The notes: generated from the sequence alone by a model not told the origin. 64,000 nt of DNA from Hysterangium stoloniferum (GCA_015178975.1 WHVD01000006.1:124001-188000), one strand, 5' to 3'. Positions 11,760 to 22,593 are shown, counted from the first letter of the stretch. Translations and numbers: made by a program.

Positions 11760-12250
11760 CACACCGTATTTGCGCACCCATGTAGCACAAGTTGCGCCCT
11801 CATGTAGCCCAGTCGCATGGTTGTACCGTTGCGCAGTCGCACCATCACGCCGTCGCGCTGTAGCACAGTCGCGCCGTCGCGCCGTCGCGCTGTAGCACAG
11901 TCGCGCAGTTGCGCCGTCGCGCTGTAGCACAGTCGCGCAGTCGTGCCGTCGCGCACCCGTGCAGCGCGGTCGTGCAGTCGCACCCTCGTACAGCGTGATC
12001 GCGCAGTCACACTGTCGTGCAGTCGCACCGTCGCGCTGTAGCACAGTCACGCAGTCGCGCCGTCGCGCACCCGTGCAGCGTGGTCGTGCAGTCACGCACT
12101 CGTACAGCGTGATCGCGTAGTCACACCGTCGTGCAGTCGCACCGTCGCGCTATCGCATGGTCGTACAGTCGCGCCGTCGCGCACCCGTGCAGCGCGATCG
12201 TGTGGTCGTGAACTCTTGCAGCGCAGTCACGCAATCGCACCATCATACCC
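11760..12250. repeat. Degenerate GC-rich minisatellite (CGTCGCGCTGTAGCACAGT)
   Basis: A run of imperfect units built from CGTCGCGCTGTAGCACAGT, CGCAGTCGCGC and CACCCGTGCAGCG. The open frames across it on the minus strand (RDGATARLC-type repeats) are products of the tandem array, not genes. Confidence 0.75.
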
Positions 12251-12689
12251 CGTCCCTCTATTTTTTGACGTTCCTTTGAAACAACCTCTGCTAGACCAGA
12301 TTCCCCGGACGTCTCCCTGACCAAGAGAAGTTCCGTCGACGCCATTTCCCGCAAGTCAACAACGTCGTGGGATAGTAGTAGTGTCGATGCTGATGACAAG
12401 GAGTGGGGAAGAGTACGAGACCGAGGTCAGGACCAAGACCGATGTCGAGACAAGTCAGAAAGGAAAAGCTTTGACTATTTCAGTACAAAGCTTTAACAGA
12501 GGGGAAGGCTAAGAGTAGATGACGTTGAAGGTTGAGATGGCGTGAAGGCGTCGTTATGAGGTGACACGGCCCCGTGTCCACATGTGTCCACAAGTTTTGA
12601 AAGTCAGTCCTTTACTCTGTTTCGTACTCGACTGTCGACCTCACACCATCTCCTTGCTGTTGAAGGGACTGGTTAAGGTATGTCCACTT
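12251..12689. other. Non-coding part of element C between the two arrays
   Basis: No supported gene. The sequence is less repetitive than its flanks, and no domain was recognised on either strand. Confidence 0.4.
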
Positions 12690-13790
12690 CTCTGGCATTG
12701 TCTTGCTCGGTGATGCCATCCACAAACTGACTTGCACACCTTTGAACCGCTGTGCAGCGCACCCTTGAACTACACTCCTGCCGCACTTTGCGCACTCGCA
12801 CAGCACGCCCTCGAACTGCACCCATGCAGTGCGGTTGCGTACTCTCAAACCGCACCCACCACCATGCGTTGTACCCATACGCCGTACCCATACGCCCACA
12901 CCCCTACGTTCGTACCATACGCCCACAAACTGCGCCTTCGTACCGCACTTGTGCACCCATGGGGCGTACTGGCATCCCTGCAGGACGCAGTCGTGCATCT
13001 GCGTGTCCTTGCAGTGTGCTAGTGCACTTGCACGGCATGTGTGCACTCCCGTGCAATGCGCTTGCGCACTCGCGCAGTACGTTTGCACACCTGTGCAGCG
13101 CACTTGCGCACTCGTGTGGTGTGCTTGCACACCCATGAGCCGCGCGCACGCACCATATCCATGCGCCACGCGCACGCGCACGCATCACGTCCACGCGCCG
13201 TGCGCACGCACCACGTCCATGCACCTCCACACACCGCACGCACGCGCCACGTCCCCGCGCCACGCGCACACGCCACGTCCACGCGCCTCCACACGCCGCG
13301 TGCACGAACCACGTCCACGGTCGTGCGCACGCACCATCTCCACGCCCCGCACGCGCGCACTACATCCACGCGCCACACGTGCGCACCCTCACGCGTCGTG
13401 CGTGCGCACTTTCATGCGTCGCGCGCGCGCACATTCACGTGTCGCGCAGCGCACTGGCGTCTTCAAACTACGCCCATGCGCCGCACCTGCGCACCCGCGC
13501 AATTGTGCCTTCAAACCATGCCCACGCACCGGACCTGCGCACACCTGCATCTTCAAACCATACCCACGCGCCACACTTGCACACTCTCGCAGCATGCTCG
13601 CGCACTGCATCCAGCTCTCGACCATTTCATTGGCGAGACTGGTGACGCAGTCGTTTGCATGCTGCCACACCTGCATCCATGCACCACACCCATACTCCCG
13701 CACACTTGCACCTATGTGCTCACGCACTGCACCCCACTCTCGACTGTTCTATCAGCGAGAGTGGTGACAAAGTCGTTTGCATGCTCTTGC
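12690..13790. repeat. Degenerate GC-rich array (CGCACGCACCACGTCCACG)
   Basis: Over a kilobase of imperfect units of about 18-25 bp such as CGCACGCACCACGTCCACG and TTGCGCACTCGTGCAG. A further unit containing GTCGTTTGCATGCT occurs twice (about 13650 and 13770). Frames of up to 312 codons are open on several frames and strands at once and encode only Arg/His/Thr/Ala-rich repeats, so they are not called as genes. Confidence 0.75.
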
Positions 13791-13814
13791 TGGCAATAGG
13801 TGACGATCCCGTAT

Positions 13815-13885
13815 GTGCCTTCTCCTATACCCCCTCTACTGCCCCCCTGTTGCGATACTGTTGTTCCAGAACAATCTCGCAACAT
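13815..13885 (+). repeat. Direct repeat bounding the non-coding insert of element C, right copy
   Basis: Right-hand partner of the repeat at 10918-10985, with the blocks CTATACCCCCTCTACTGCCC, TTGCGATACTGT and AATCTCGCAAC. Confidence 0.6.
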
Positions 13886-14044
13886 AATGATTGTCCCCTA
13901 CTTGATGTAATCTTTTGAGGGAGCGCCCTGGGTCGAACGGAAATGTATCCGTCCTTGGCTTGGTCTGTCGAGGGGTATCCTTCGCGGTGTGTCCATGATT
14001 GACTTCCATTCGCAGAAACCTTGTCAGTGCCCCCCATTCTGGAA

Positions 14045-15208
14045 CTAGGGGTTTATGTCGACAAATTCCCGTGGTATCTCCATGGGAAAGCTTTGGTTGA
14101 ATCCTGCAAGATGGGATCGCTTTACTGTTGGTGAGTTCTGTCCCATGCCTTTTATATCCTTAAAACCATCATCTGATTTCTGCTCCCCAGTTCCCAGGCC
14201 TCTACTGCAATCCCAATCATTCGAGCTATTGGACGACTTGTTGGAGGGTCCACTCGGGGAAGTAAATGGGATAGGATGGATAGGTGATGGATGGCAAGAT
14301 TCGTCAGGACACTGCGAATCTCGACCTGAGGATGATGGGGAACTGGAGATGACCTTGACTGTGATCTTTTCTGCAGACACATTCGAGAAAGACGACTGTC
14401 CTTTTTTGGCAGTTGATCTGGCATAGATTCCAGGACATTCTTCGACAAAGGGACCAGAGCTGGAGGATGAAGATGTTCGTTCTGGCTCATCAAATCTACT
14501 AAGCAATTCCACCTTCATCTTGTTACATCTCTCCAGGTTGTGCATCAATCTTGACCTGAGAGTAAAGTAGGCGAAACACACATTCGAGGGTTTACCGTAT
14601 ATGGATTCCTTCAACATTTGAATGTATCTGAAATCCATATCGACCCTTGGCATGATGTGGTTCCCTCCGAGCAATACATGCATAATCTGTAGCAGATCAT
14701 CATGTACACAAAGCAAATCGGAGAGCAGAATGAACAGTTCCATCTTGATACCCGCTATTCCCTTTTCTCGGAAGAACATCACTTCGTTTGACCACTTCGG
14801 GATCAACTTTGTTACCTCGTCGAGAGTTCCAGGCTGAGTGAATAAATCATGTGCTGATATGATGCCATGATACCGACCTAGCCAAACTGCTACTGTTGCA
14901 GGCATGGATGGGTATCTAGTCCTGTAATCCTTCGTGGCAGCAATGACCTTATCCCTTGAAACTCGAGAAGCATAATAGGAGCTCCACTTCACATTGACAG
15001 GCTCTGAATAAAGTAATTGACCATGATGCTCGAGCATAACTTGTCTCGGCGGGAAGACCAGTGTATCCTTCATGAAGATGCGAGCATTTTGCCTTTCCAA
15101 GGGACTCGACTGCTCGAAGTTCGAGTTACCTTCCATTTGACCAGATTCGCAACGCTCAGCGTGCGAGAAGTTCCAGACAGCGTTTTGTGAAGTTGCAAAT
15201 GTTGACAC
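14045..15208 (-). CDS. Conserved protein of LTR element C, unknown function
   Basis: One uninterrupted 387-codon frame starting about 80 bp inside the 5' LTR, where gag normally begins. I do not recognise the family. Residues about 50-240 form a compact core with mixed helices (FPPRQVML, ATVAVWLGRY, IMHVLLGGNH, FAYFTLRSRL), followed by a Ser/Pro-rich tail of about 140 residues. No zinc knuckle, protease DSG motif or polymerase motif is present. The same core is encoded by the copy at about 7310-7888, which I judge by eye to be about half identical, with conserved spacing. That divergence with retained blocks suggests selection on the protein. By position a Gag-like structural role is the simplest guess, but a captured host or regulatory protein is also possible. 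Confidence 0.75.
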   Translation of the reverse strand: MSTFATSQNAVWNFSHAERCESGQMEGNSNFEQSSPLERQNARIFMKDTLVFPPRQVMLEHHGQLLYSEPVNVKWSSYYASRVSRDKVIAATKDYRTRYPSMPATVAVWLGRYHGIISAHDLFTQPGTLDEVTKLIPKWSNEVMFFREKGIAGIKMELFILLSDLLCVHDDLLQIMHVLLGGNHIMPRVDMDFRYIQMLKESIYGKPSNVCFAYFTLRSRLMHNLERCNKMKVELLSRFDEPERTSSSSSSGPFVEECPGIYARSTAKKGQSSFSNVSAEKITVKVISSSPSSSGRDSQCPDESCHPSPIHPIPFTSPSGPSNKSSNSSNDWDCSRGLGTGEQKSDDGFKDIKGMGQNSPTVKRSHLAGFNQSFPMEIPREFVDINP

Positions 15209-15289
15209 TTCGCAGCTGTGTAGTTAGAATTTCGTATTGAATATAAAATTTTCTTCGTAGGGAAAGTACGGTCCGGCTCAGATCACCAC

Positions 15290-15763
15290 TGTGAAGAGTG
15301 GCGGAAGTTCTGACCGTTCTATATACGAAGAAATGAGTAGAAAGGAAGGATATTGACCTATTCGGTGCAATATAAGAGAAAGTGAGAGAAAGAGTACGAG
15401 ATGACGAAGGAGTCAACGAGTGCGATGGTTCGAGTGGAGGCCTCGACTATTACAGTTCGAGGCCAGAAGTGCTCAGTAGTTCAGATATTGCTACTTATGT
15501 AGTAGCTGACACATTACCCTGATCACCGCTCGTAGTAGACCTAGTTTGTGTCTTACGAGTGGTGGTTCTTGGGTTAAAGTGTGTCTGAGTTCTAATTGGT
15601 GCTGAGTGCACCCACAAGTATACACAATGCTTCGAACTAATGAAATATGCAATATTCGAAGAATATGAAAGATAGAAAAATATGAATAGAATATGTAAAA
15701 TATAAATAAAATAAAAGGAGTGTTTTACCACAATGAAACTGTGGTAAAAGCATACCCTTCACA
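15290..15763 (-). repeat. 5' LTR of element C (474 bp)
   Basis: Near-identical partner of 9903-10376. On the minus strand it is followed by the leader GTGGTGATCTGAGCCGGAC. The AGAGG duplication follows it at 15764-15768. Confidence 0.92.
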
Positions 15764-18700
15764 AGAGGGGACGGAGGTTGAATATGTTCTGGGATTTTGT
15801 TAGGAACACAGGGTTCTAACATGGAAATGTGGAAAATGGGGTGAACTGCTCGCATACTATCGGGAAGTCGGAGAGTCCATGAGAGTGAACTGGCTTGTGC
15901 TATAATTTCAAAAGGGCCTAAGAATTTCTCAGTGAGTTATTTAGAAGGTCAGGTAGTACGGAAGAATTGAGCTTTTACAAAAACCTGATCACCGATTTTA
16001 AAATTAGGAGGTGGGATCCTGTTTTTGTCTGTGGAACGTTGGTAATATTCCTGGTGCGGAAGAAATAGCTTTCTGAAGTTCTTGATGTAATTCGTCGAGA
16101 TCGGTAATAAATTCTTGAGCACGGACAGAAGCCAAATCTCATTCAGAATGTACAGTGAGATGCAGATTATAGCCTTTGTTGGCGAAAAAAGGAGATACAC
16201 TGGTAGTTGCATTCAGAGAGTTATTGTAGGCAAATTCCGCAATCGGAAGAAGGGATTTCCAGTTGTCCTGTTGATAATTGTAATAGATGTGGAGATATTG
16301 TTCCAATGTTTGATTTACGCATTCCGTTTGTCCATCACCTTCCAGATGATATCCCGAGGTGAAGTGTAGTTTCATGTCGAGGGCTTTTCTGAGGGCCTGG
16401 AAGAAATGGGAGACGAACTTGGAGCCTCGATCGGAAGTTATGTGAGATGGAACTCTGTGTTTGGAAAATACGTGAATAATGAAAAGTTCTGCTAATTGTA
16501 AGGATGTGATTGTATCATGAGTGGGTATGAAAATGCCTTGTTTTGAGAATCGATCCACAATAACTAGAATGGATGTAAAGCCTTTAGATGTCAGGAGTTG
16601 TTTGATAAAATCCATGGAAATTGAGTTCCAGGGTTTTTCTGGTATCGGAAGTTGTTTGAGAAGGCCGTACGGCTTATGCCTCTGGGTTTTAGAGCGTAAG
16701 CAGGTGGTGCATGACTTACAGAACTGAGTTACAAATCTTGGAGGTTGGGCCAAGTATATTCTCTACGGATTAAACCAAGAGTATTGTTAATGCTGTAATG
16801 TCTGGAGATTGGATGATCGTGTTTATACTGAAGTACGCAGAGTCGGAGATTGTTGGAATCTGGAACATAGATACGTCCATTGAGATGGATAAAACCTTGA
16901 GAGTCTTGTGACCATCGGGGTTGACCGGGATTGTCAGGAACTCCTAGATGTGGCTTGAGAGCTGGATCGGAAGTCAGTGCGGAAAGGATATCTTGATGTA
17001 ATTGCTCAATGTCCATAATCATGATGCTACGCATAATTGGATAGTAGAGGGAAGTTGCTTGAATAGATGCAGAAAGTTGTTGCGTTGTAAAAACCGGTTT
17101 CAAGTTATGCGGATTAACAACGGCATAGTTACTTTCCCCCTCTTTAGGATAGACGTCCCATTGTCGAGTCATGGCATCTGGTTTTCCACCAAGACGTCTG
17201 GGTCGGAAATGGATAATCATGTTGAAAGTGGAAAGGAATTCGGACCAGCGGGCTTGCCAGCGGGTTAAAAGTTTAGTGGTAGAAAAATATTCGAGATTTT
17301 TGTGATCGGTAACAATGTCAATGGGAGTTGCGGAACCTTCGAGATAATGGTGCCAATGTTTGAAAGCTTCAAAAATTGCTAAAAGTTCCTTATCATGAAC
17401 ATCATAGTTGAGTTCGGACACTTTCAGTGTCTGAGAAAGGAATGCAACCAGATGAATTTCACCATTGGAATCTTGAATGGAAAGAATCGCAGCAATTGCA
17501 TAATCGGAAGCATCGGTTTTCACAATAATTGGAACATCAGGTTTCCAATGGGAAAGAATCGGGGCAGAAGTGAAAGCATTTAAAGTCTGGAAAGCGGAGC
17601 GGCATTTATCGTCAAAGACCCATGGTTGAGTTTTACGGGTAAGACGAGTGAGCGGTACTGTAATATCCGAATAATTCCAAATAAAATGATGGTAAAAGTT
17701 GGCAAAGCCTAAAAATGACTGAATGTCCTTGACTTTTCGTGGTTCGGGCCAATCATGGACAACTTGAACCTTGGTTTCATCCATACAGAGACCCTCAGGT
17801 CTGATAATGAAACCTAAGTATTCAATAGAATCCATATCAAAGTAGCATTTTTTACCGTTGGCGAAAAGACCGTTTTTACAGAGTCTTCGGCATACTTCAC
17901 GGACCTGTTCATCGTGAAGAGTGGGATCTTCGGAAAATACCAAAATGTTGTCCAAATAGACTATAACACATACGTCAAGCATGTCGGAAAATATATCATT
18001 AACAAAACGTTGAAAAGCAGAAGGGGCATTGGTAAGGCCGAATGGCATAACCAACCATTCAAAGGATCCATAGTGAGTCCGAAAAGCAGTTTTCCATTCA
18101 TCGCCCTTGGCATTTTGGACCAAATGATAGGCGTGTTTGAGGTCTATTTTGGTGTAGATTCGAGCTTTCCGTGGGGCGTCGAGTAAATCGGTAACAAGTG
18201 GAAGTGGATACTTATCTTTCCGTGTGATGGAATTTAATCCTCTGAAATTGACACAGAGTCGAAGGGAGCCATCCTTCTTTCTGATGAAAAGGACGGGTGC
18301 TCTGTACAGAGACTTTGAGGGACAGATAAAACCTATCGACAGATGTTCATCCAGGAACTCCCGAATAGACAAAAGTTCCGACTGGGATAATGGGTAAATA
18401 GGTCCTAACGGAGGGTTTGAACCGGGCTCAATATCAATTTTTAAGTTGTAGGGCCTATGTGGTGCAAGCCTGTCAGCTTTTTGCTTACTGAAAATGTCCG
18501 CAAAATCATGGTATTTTTTGGGAACTCCTTCCAGGTCAGCTTTTAGCTCGGATAATTCTGGAGTCACAAAACGTCCAGATGCTTCATCAACTTTTAAGCT
18601 GATCGAAAAACACTGTGAACCATCCAGTTTACTCGCCCTAACAAATGCCGAAGTGTTGATGAGAGAGATTTTTGGAGGCATGGAGGTTTCAGTAGAAGCC

Positions 18701-18804
18701 GTTGATGCCATTGATGCCGAAAAGGCATTGGCCAGAAGAGACGCTGCAGGAGGAACCAAAGTGTTGGGAATTCGGAAATTAATACTGCCCCAATACCCAG
18801 TCAA
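15764..18804 (-). pseudogene. Gypsy-B pol: reverse transcriptase, RNase H, integrase, start of chromodomain
   Basis: Read leftwards from 18804, a long open stretch encodes reverse transcriptase (start region with VNFRGLNSITRKDKYPLP and the catalytic box VYLDNILVFS), then RNase H (IVKTDASDYAIAAIL, HDKELLAIFEAFKHWHHYL), the integrase zinc-binding part and the catalytic core (SISMDFIKQLL, ITSDRGSKFVSHFF, QTECVNQTLEQY) and the linker to the chromodomain. The enzyme would copy the element RNA and insert the cDNA. The Tc1 insertion separates it from protease and gag, and element C cuts its end. It is a fossil with only a few breaks. Confidence 0.85.
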
Positions 18805-18815
18805 TCAATGGATTA

Positions 18816-19030
18816 CAGTGAGGGACAAAACCCTTCCAATGATTTTTAGTTGTGCAAAGATCCTTGAATAACTCAAGAACCACTGTAGATACAGATCTGA
18901 AATTTGGGGTTTGGTTAGGCCTATATGTTATCTATATGCCCTTAAAATATTATGACATAAGCATTAGTATTTCCCACACTATAAACAAAACACTAATAAA
19001 ATCACATTGGAAAAGTTTTGTCCCTGGTAT
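18816..19030 (+). repeat. Left terminal inverted repeat of the Tc1 element
   Basis: Begins CAGTGAGGGACAAAACCC next to the TA target. It is the inverted counterpart of about 20205-20418, with a second GGGACAAAAC-like block at its inner end. Confidence 0.85.
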
Positions 19031-19053
19031 AAAAAGAACACAAATCAAACAAT

Positions 19054-20068
19054 CTAGTACTTGGTATAGCCTCTCTTGGCCTTCAAAACAGCCTCATCCC
19101 TTCTAGGAATACTCTCTATCAAGTTCTGACAAGTAGAGGCAGGGATATTCTCCCACTCTGTCTGAACCCTCTCCCACAACTCATGAATACTCTTGGGTGC
19201 CACTTCATACTCTCCCAACCTCCTTTTGAGGTAATACCAGAGGTGTTCAATTGGATTATGGTCATCAGACTGAGGTGGCCATACCATAACCATAAATCCA
19301 TTGTCTTTGAACCAATTAATGGCCTTTGTGCTCTTGTATTTGATATCATTGTCCTGCTGAAAGACCACATCTTCTGTGTTCTTGCTATAATACTCCACAG
19401 TTGCTTGAAGTTCATCTTCCAAAATGCTACCATAAAGATCAGCATCCATTCTCCCATTAATCTTGGTGGAATATCCTGGGCCTTCCCACAACATACAGCT
19501 CCACAACATCAGATTTCCTCCCCCAAACCTGACCGTACCCTTGACCAGCCTACCACTGAGCCCCTCTCCTGCCCTTTTCCACATCTAATTCCTCCCATAT
19601 GACCCCAAACAGTTGATTTTTGTCTCATCTGACCAAACAACCCTCTTCCAATCATCCACAGTCCAGTCCTTGTGTGCCAGAGTAAAGTTCATCCTTGCCT
19701 TCCTATACCTCTTATTGAGTAAAGGCCTTTTTCTCTTCACATAGCCCTCATTTCAGCCTTCTTGAATGCCCTATGAACAGTTCTAACTGAAATAGACTCT
19801 CCAGTCATATCTTGAATGGTTTGGTGACCTCAGTGGCATTTTCAGCCTTTTGAGAAGTGACTTGTTGAATAGAATAATGAATATCTGAGGAGGAAAGCTT
19901 GCATAAACAGCCACCAGATGAGTTGGCAAGTGATGAGCAATGGGTAGAATGAATTCTGGATATAGTGAACAGATCCTGGCCAGTGATTTCAGAGATCTGA
20001 GGAGCAGACTTGCCCTTATTGAGAAAAGTGAGAATATGGCTAAGCTGAGGAGGAGTAAGAGCCTTCAT
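19054..20068 (-). pseudogene. Tc1-type transposase, decayed
   Basis: The N-terminal part (20068-19805) encodes the helix-turn-helix region (MKALTPPQLSHILTFLNKG, then a serine-rich second HTH). The catalytic part begins with WTVDDWKRVVWSDETKIN (first Asp, near 19640), then a stop codon at about 19585-19587, then an open frame of 176 codons (19584-19054) with VVFQQDND (second Asp) and NPIEHLWYYLKRRL (final Glu). The last part, PRRDEAVLKAKRGYTKY, is typical of the Tc1 family C-terminus. A frame change near 19800 and the in-frame stop mean this copy is probably inactive. The protein would cut and paste DNA with TA target preference. Confidence 0.88.
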
Positions 20069-20204
20069 GGTGTAGAATGTTGAGCTATGGGGATGTTTTT
20101 GGATTGGAAAGTAAACAGATGTATATATATATAATTTTGACAGGTCAGATGATTTTTATTTGCACTTATTTGCATATAAACAATATGGTTATATGTTAAT
20201 CATG

Positions 20205-20418
20205 TGACAGGGACAAAACCCTTCCAATGCAGTTTAATTGGTATTTTATTTATAGTGTGGGAAATACTGATGCTTATGTAATAATACTTTAATGGTAAAT
20301 AGACAACATATAGATCTAACCACTCCCCAAATCTTAGGTCTGTAGCTACAGTGGTTCTTGAGTTATTCAAGAATCTTTGCACAACTAAAAATCATTGGAA
20401 GGGTTTTGTCCCTCACTG
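20205..20418 (-). repeat. Right terminal inverted repeat of the Tc1 element
   Basis: Ends GGGTTTTGTCCCTCACTG followed by TA. It mirrors 18816-19030. Confidence 0.85.
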
Positions 20419-20713
20419 TATATCGGGTGAGCCAGTTGTATCCAAGAACTACCGAACAGCTAGAGTCCAACTGTGTTACGAAAAAAGTAACCATCTGGGA
20501 TGTTCCACAAGAGAACCGGATAGACATGTTGCAGGCTTGGGTAATTGCCGTATTGCTAGTGCCATCAAACAAACACAAGGAAATTGTGGGAACAGAATGG
20601 AGTTTCAGATTATGTTTCGTGGCAAAGGTGGTATCTACAAAACAGTGTGTGGAGCTGGAATCTATCAGAGCTTGGAACACTAAATTTCCAAGAAAGTCAG
20701 AGACGAGTTTCAC
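20419..20713 (-). pseudogene. Gypsy-B protease region
   Basis: Minus-strand coding stretch with the retroelement aspartic protease signature ALIDSSSTHCFVD and a later block VVLGYNWL that is typical of gypsy proteases. It follows gag and is cut by the Tc1 transposon; the rest of pol continues at 18804. Fossil. Confidence 0.75.
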
Positions 20714-20820
20714 AAATAATGAATTAGGATTAGAGAGAGCGGATGCATTGAGATGGATAACCTCGGAAACACGGAGAGTGTCAACACAACCCTCTGTCCG
20801 TGCAGATTCCGGAGGGTTGC

Positions 20821-22559
20821 CTACTCTTTTTTTGACTCTGTGGTGGGTTTTTCCTTGGACATTGTAGTTGTAGTGGAAGTTGCTGCGCGGGCCTTGGAAG
20901 AGTTAGATTTAACAGTACAGTCGGAAACCTTGTGTCCACCTTTCCCGCAGAAAAGGCAGAGGTCGTTGTCCATACGTCGTTGTTTCTCCTTCGGGGTGAG
21001 TTTACGGTTGGTGCCCAACAAATGGGAAATGTCGGGTTTGTTGGAAGTTGACTGTTTATCCTTGTTGGATTTCTTGTCTTTCTTCCGGTCGGAGTTTGAT
21101 TTGCCAGTATTAGTGCCAGAGTTGCCGGTGTTATTGCCTGAGTTGTTGCCGGAAGACTTGCTAGTCGACGCCTTGTTATTCTGAGAACGTTCCGTCAGGT
21201 TCTCTCGAGAGACCTCGGTTTTTTGTTTCCAATAACGGGCATTGGATGTCTGAGCTTTAATCCACATGAGTTGGAGAGTTTTCAGCTTCCCATCTTTGCA
21301 GATTTTGTCTTTAAGGTGTGACAGAAGTCCCATATAGAAATGGTGCCTGAGGGTGGAATCGTCCCATCCACATCGTGCAGTGAGGGTATTGAACTTGACG
21401 AGATAATCGGAAACTCGTTGATTGTCCTTCATCTTAAGCGTCATTAATTCATTTTCCACTTCACCAGATTGATCGTAAGGTCTGAAATTAGTTTCCAGTT
21501 CTTCCACAAAAGCATCCCAGTCATCGAGCCATACGGGTGTCTCGTCGGATATTCCAGATAGTCCAGGTTTGAACCAATCTTGAGTGGTATCCTTGAGATA
21601 AGAGAGCTGTTAAGTGCCATGTCGGGAACTTATTCCGGAACTATCGAAAAGTCACCAGGAAGTCGGGAACTATTGGATAGGGTCAGGATGTCAGCTTCAG
21701 CTTATGTGCTGCACCTCTATGCAAATGCTCAAAGTCCTTAATTTCAGAAGTGAGACTTACGATGGAAAATACGGATCTTCAGAGTTCCGAAGAGTTCTGA
21801 ATATCGAGCGTACAGAAAGATGGGAGAAGGAATAAGAAACTAAGTCGATATCAAATCTAAGGTAAAGTACTACAAACTAAGACCATAATAAGATGGAAAC
21901 GGAAATATTCTTAAAACGGAAATACAATAAGACATATCAGGGAGACAATATTCCGAAACGGGAATATAATAAACAAACAAGTGAATACTTGTCAACAGAC
22001 AAGTTACCAAATGCAGAACAAGGGAAGAATGCGGAAGATACGGTAGCTATGATGTTCTGTAGTCGGAGATCGGGAGTCGGATATTGAAACATCTGGGAAT
22101 GGGTCGTAACAAGAGCATGAAATTGACTTTTTGACTGTCGGATTTAAATGCAGCGGGTCAATCACAGAAACTGAAACGGCATTGGAGAAGGAAATTCTTC
22201 AATTTTTTCGGATCCTTGCCAGTAAATGGTTCGGGTTCTTTGACTCCGGTGCGGGATGATTCTTTACTATCCTCAGCAGATTTCAAATAGGCAGTGAATT
22301 TCACAATGGAGTTGATAAACAACATTTCAGTCAGTTCATCGGAAGATTTCTTTTTCGATATCTCTGGCTGATCTTCTGCTTCGTTGTCAGAAGTGTGGGG
22401 AATATTGGTGTCCTTCGTTACCTCGGTAACCTCCTCAGTAACTTCTTCAACTGAAGCTGATGTTGTCAGCTGAATTGGGGTTTCAGATTGAGTGGTGTAA
22501 AGTTGCAATGGGGATTGACGTTGTGATGGTCCTTCGGCAGCTTTGCATTTGGGACCCAT
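20821..22559 (-). pseudogene. Gypsy-B gag, interrupted by a solo LTR
   Basis: Gag starts with MGPKCKAAEGPSQRQS at 22559. It has an acidic region, then a capsid-like region with the block EPEPFTGKDPKKLKNFLLQC, and after the solo LTR (21608-22111) continues with ELETNFRPYDQSGEVENEL, RVSDYLVKFNTLTARCGW and a low-complexity Ser/Asn/Gly stretch. A zinc knuckle CLFCGKGGHKVSDC lies near its end. Gag would package the element RNA. Apart from the LTR insertion it is largely open. Confidence 0.85.
21608..22111 (-). mobile_element. Solo Gypsy-B LTR inserted in Gypsy-B gag
   Basis: A single LTR of 504 bp (TGTTAAGTGCC ... GGGTCGTAACA) flanked by the perfect 5-bp duplication AGAGC (21603-21607 and 22112-22116). 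It is the product of LTR-LTR recombination of an element that had inserted into a member of its own family. Confidence 0.92.
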
Positions 22560-22593
22560 GATGAGCGAGTCGCAGAGTTGAGATCTGATATAC

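Larger units (their letters stand above)
9903..15763 (-). mobile_element. LTR element C, whole copy without recognisable pol
   Basis: Two 474-bp LTRs in the same orientation (9903-10376 and 15290-15763) differ at about three positions, and the unit is flanked by the direct repeat AGAGG (9898-9902 and 15764-15768). The target is the chromodomain end of Gypsy-B, which reads on either side. Internal parts in coding direction are a leader starting GTGGTGATCTGAGCCGGAC, one open 387-codon frame (15208-14045), a polypurine-like tract just after its stop, about 3.6 kb of repetitive and non-coding DNA, and a final polypurine tract CTGGGGGGCAC next to the 3' LTR. No reverse transcriptase, integrase or protease is seen, so it is presumably mobilised in trans. 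The near-identical LTRs indicate a recent insertion. It looks whole. Confidence 0.88.
18816..20418 (-). mobile_element. Tc1/mariner DNA transposon (1603 bp)
   Basis: Flanked by TA on both sides (18814-18815 and 20419-20420). Long terminal inverted repeats of about 210 bp begin CAGTGAGGGACAAAACCC at the left and end GGGTTTTGTCCCTCACTG at the right. A further motif, GGGACAAAACCCTTCCAATG, is repeated inside each arm. The target is the protease region of Gypsy-B. The whole transposon contains a single CpG that I can find (19533-19534), unlike its host element. Confidence 0.93.

Noticed and set aside
11687-12399. Minus-strand RDGATARLC-type repeat proteins
   Set aside because: Products of the CGTCGCGC tandem array without start context or domain.
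12612-13799. Frames of up to 312 codons (Arg/His/Thr-rich)
   Set aside because: They overlap each other on several frames and both strands in a GC-rich degenerate tandem array inside an LTR element.
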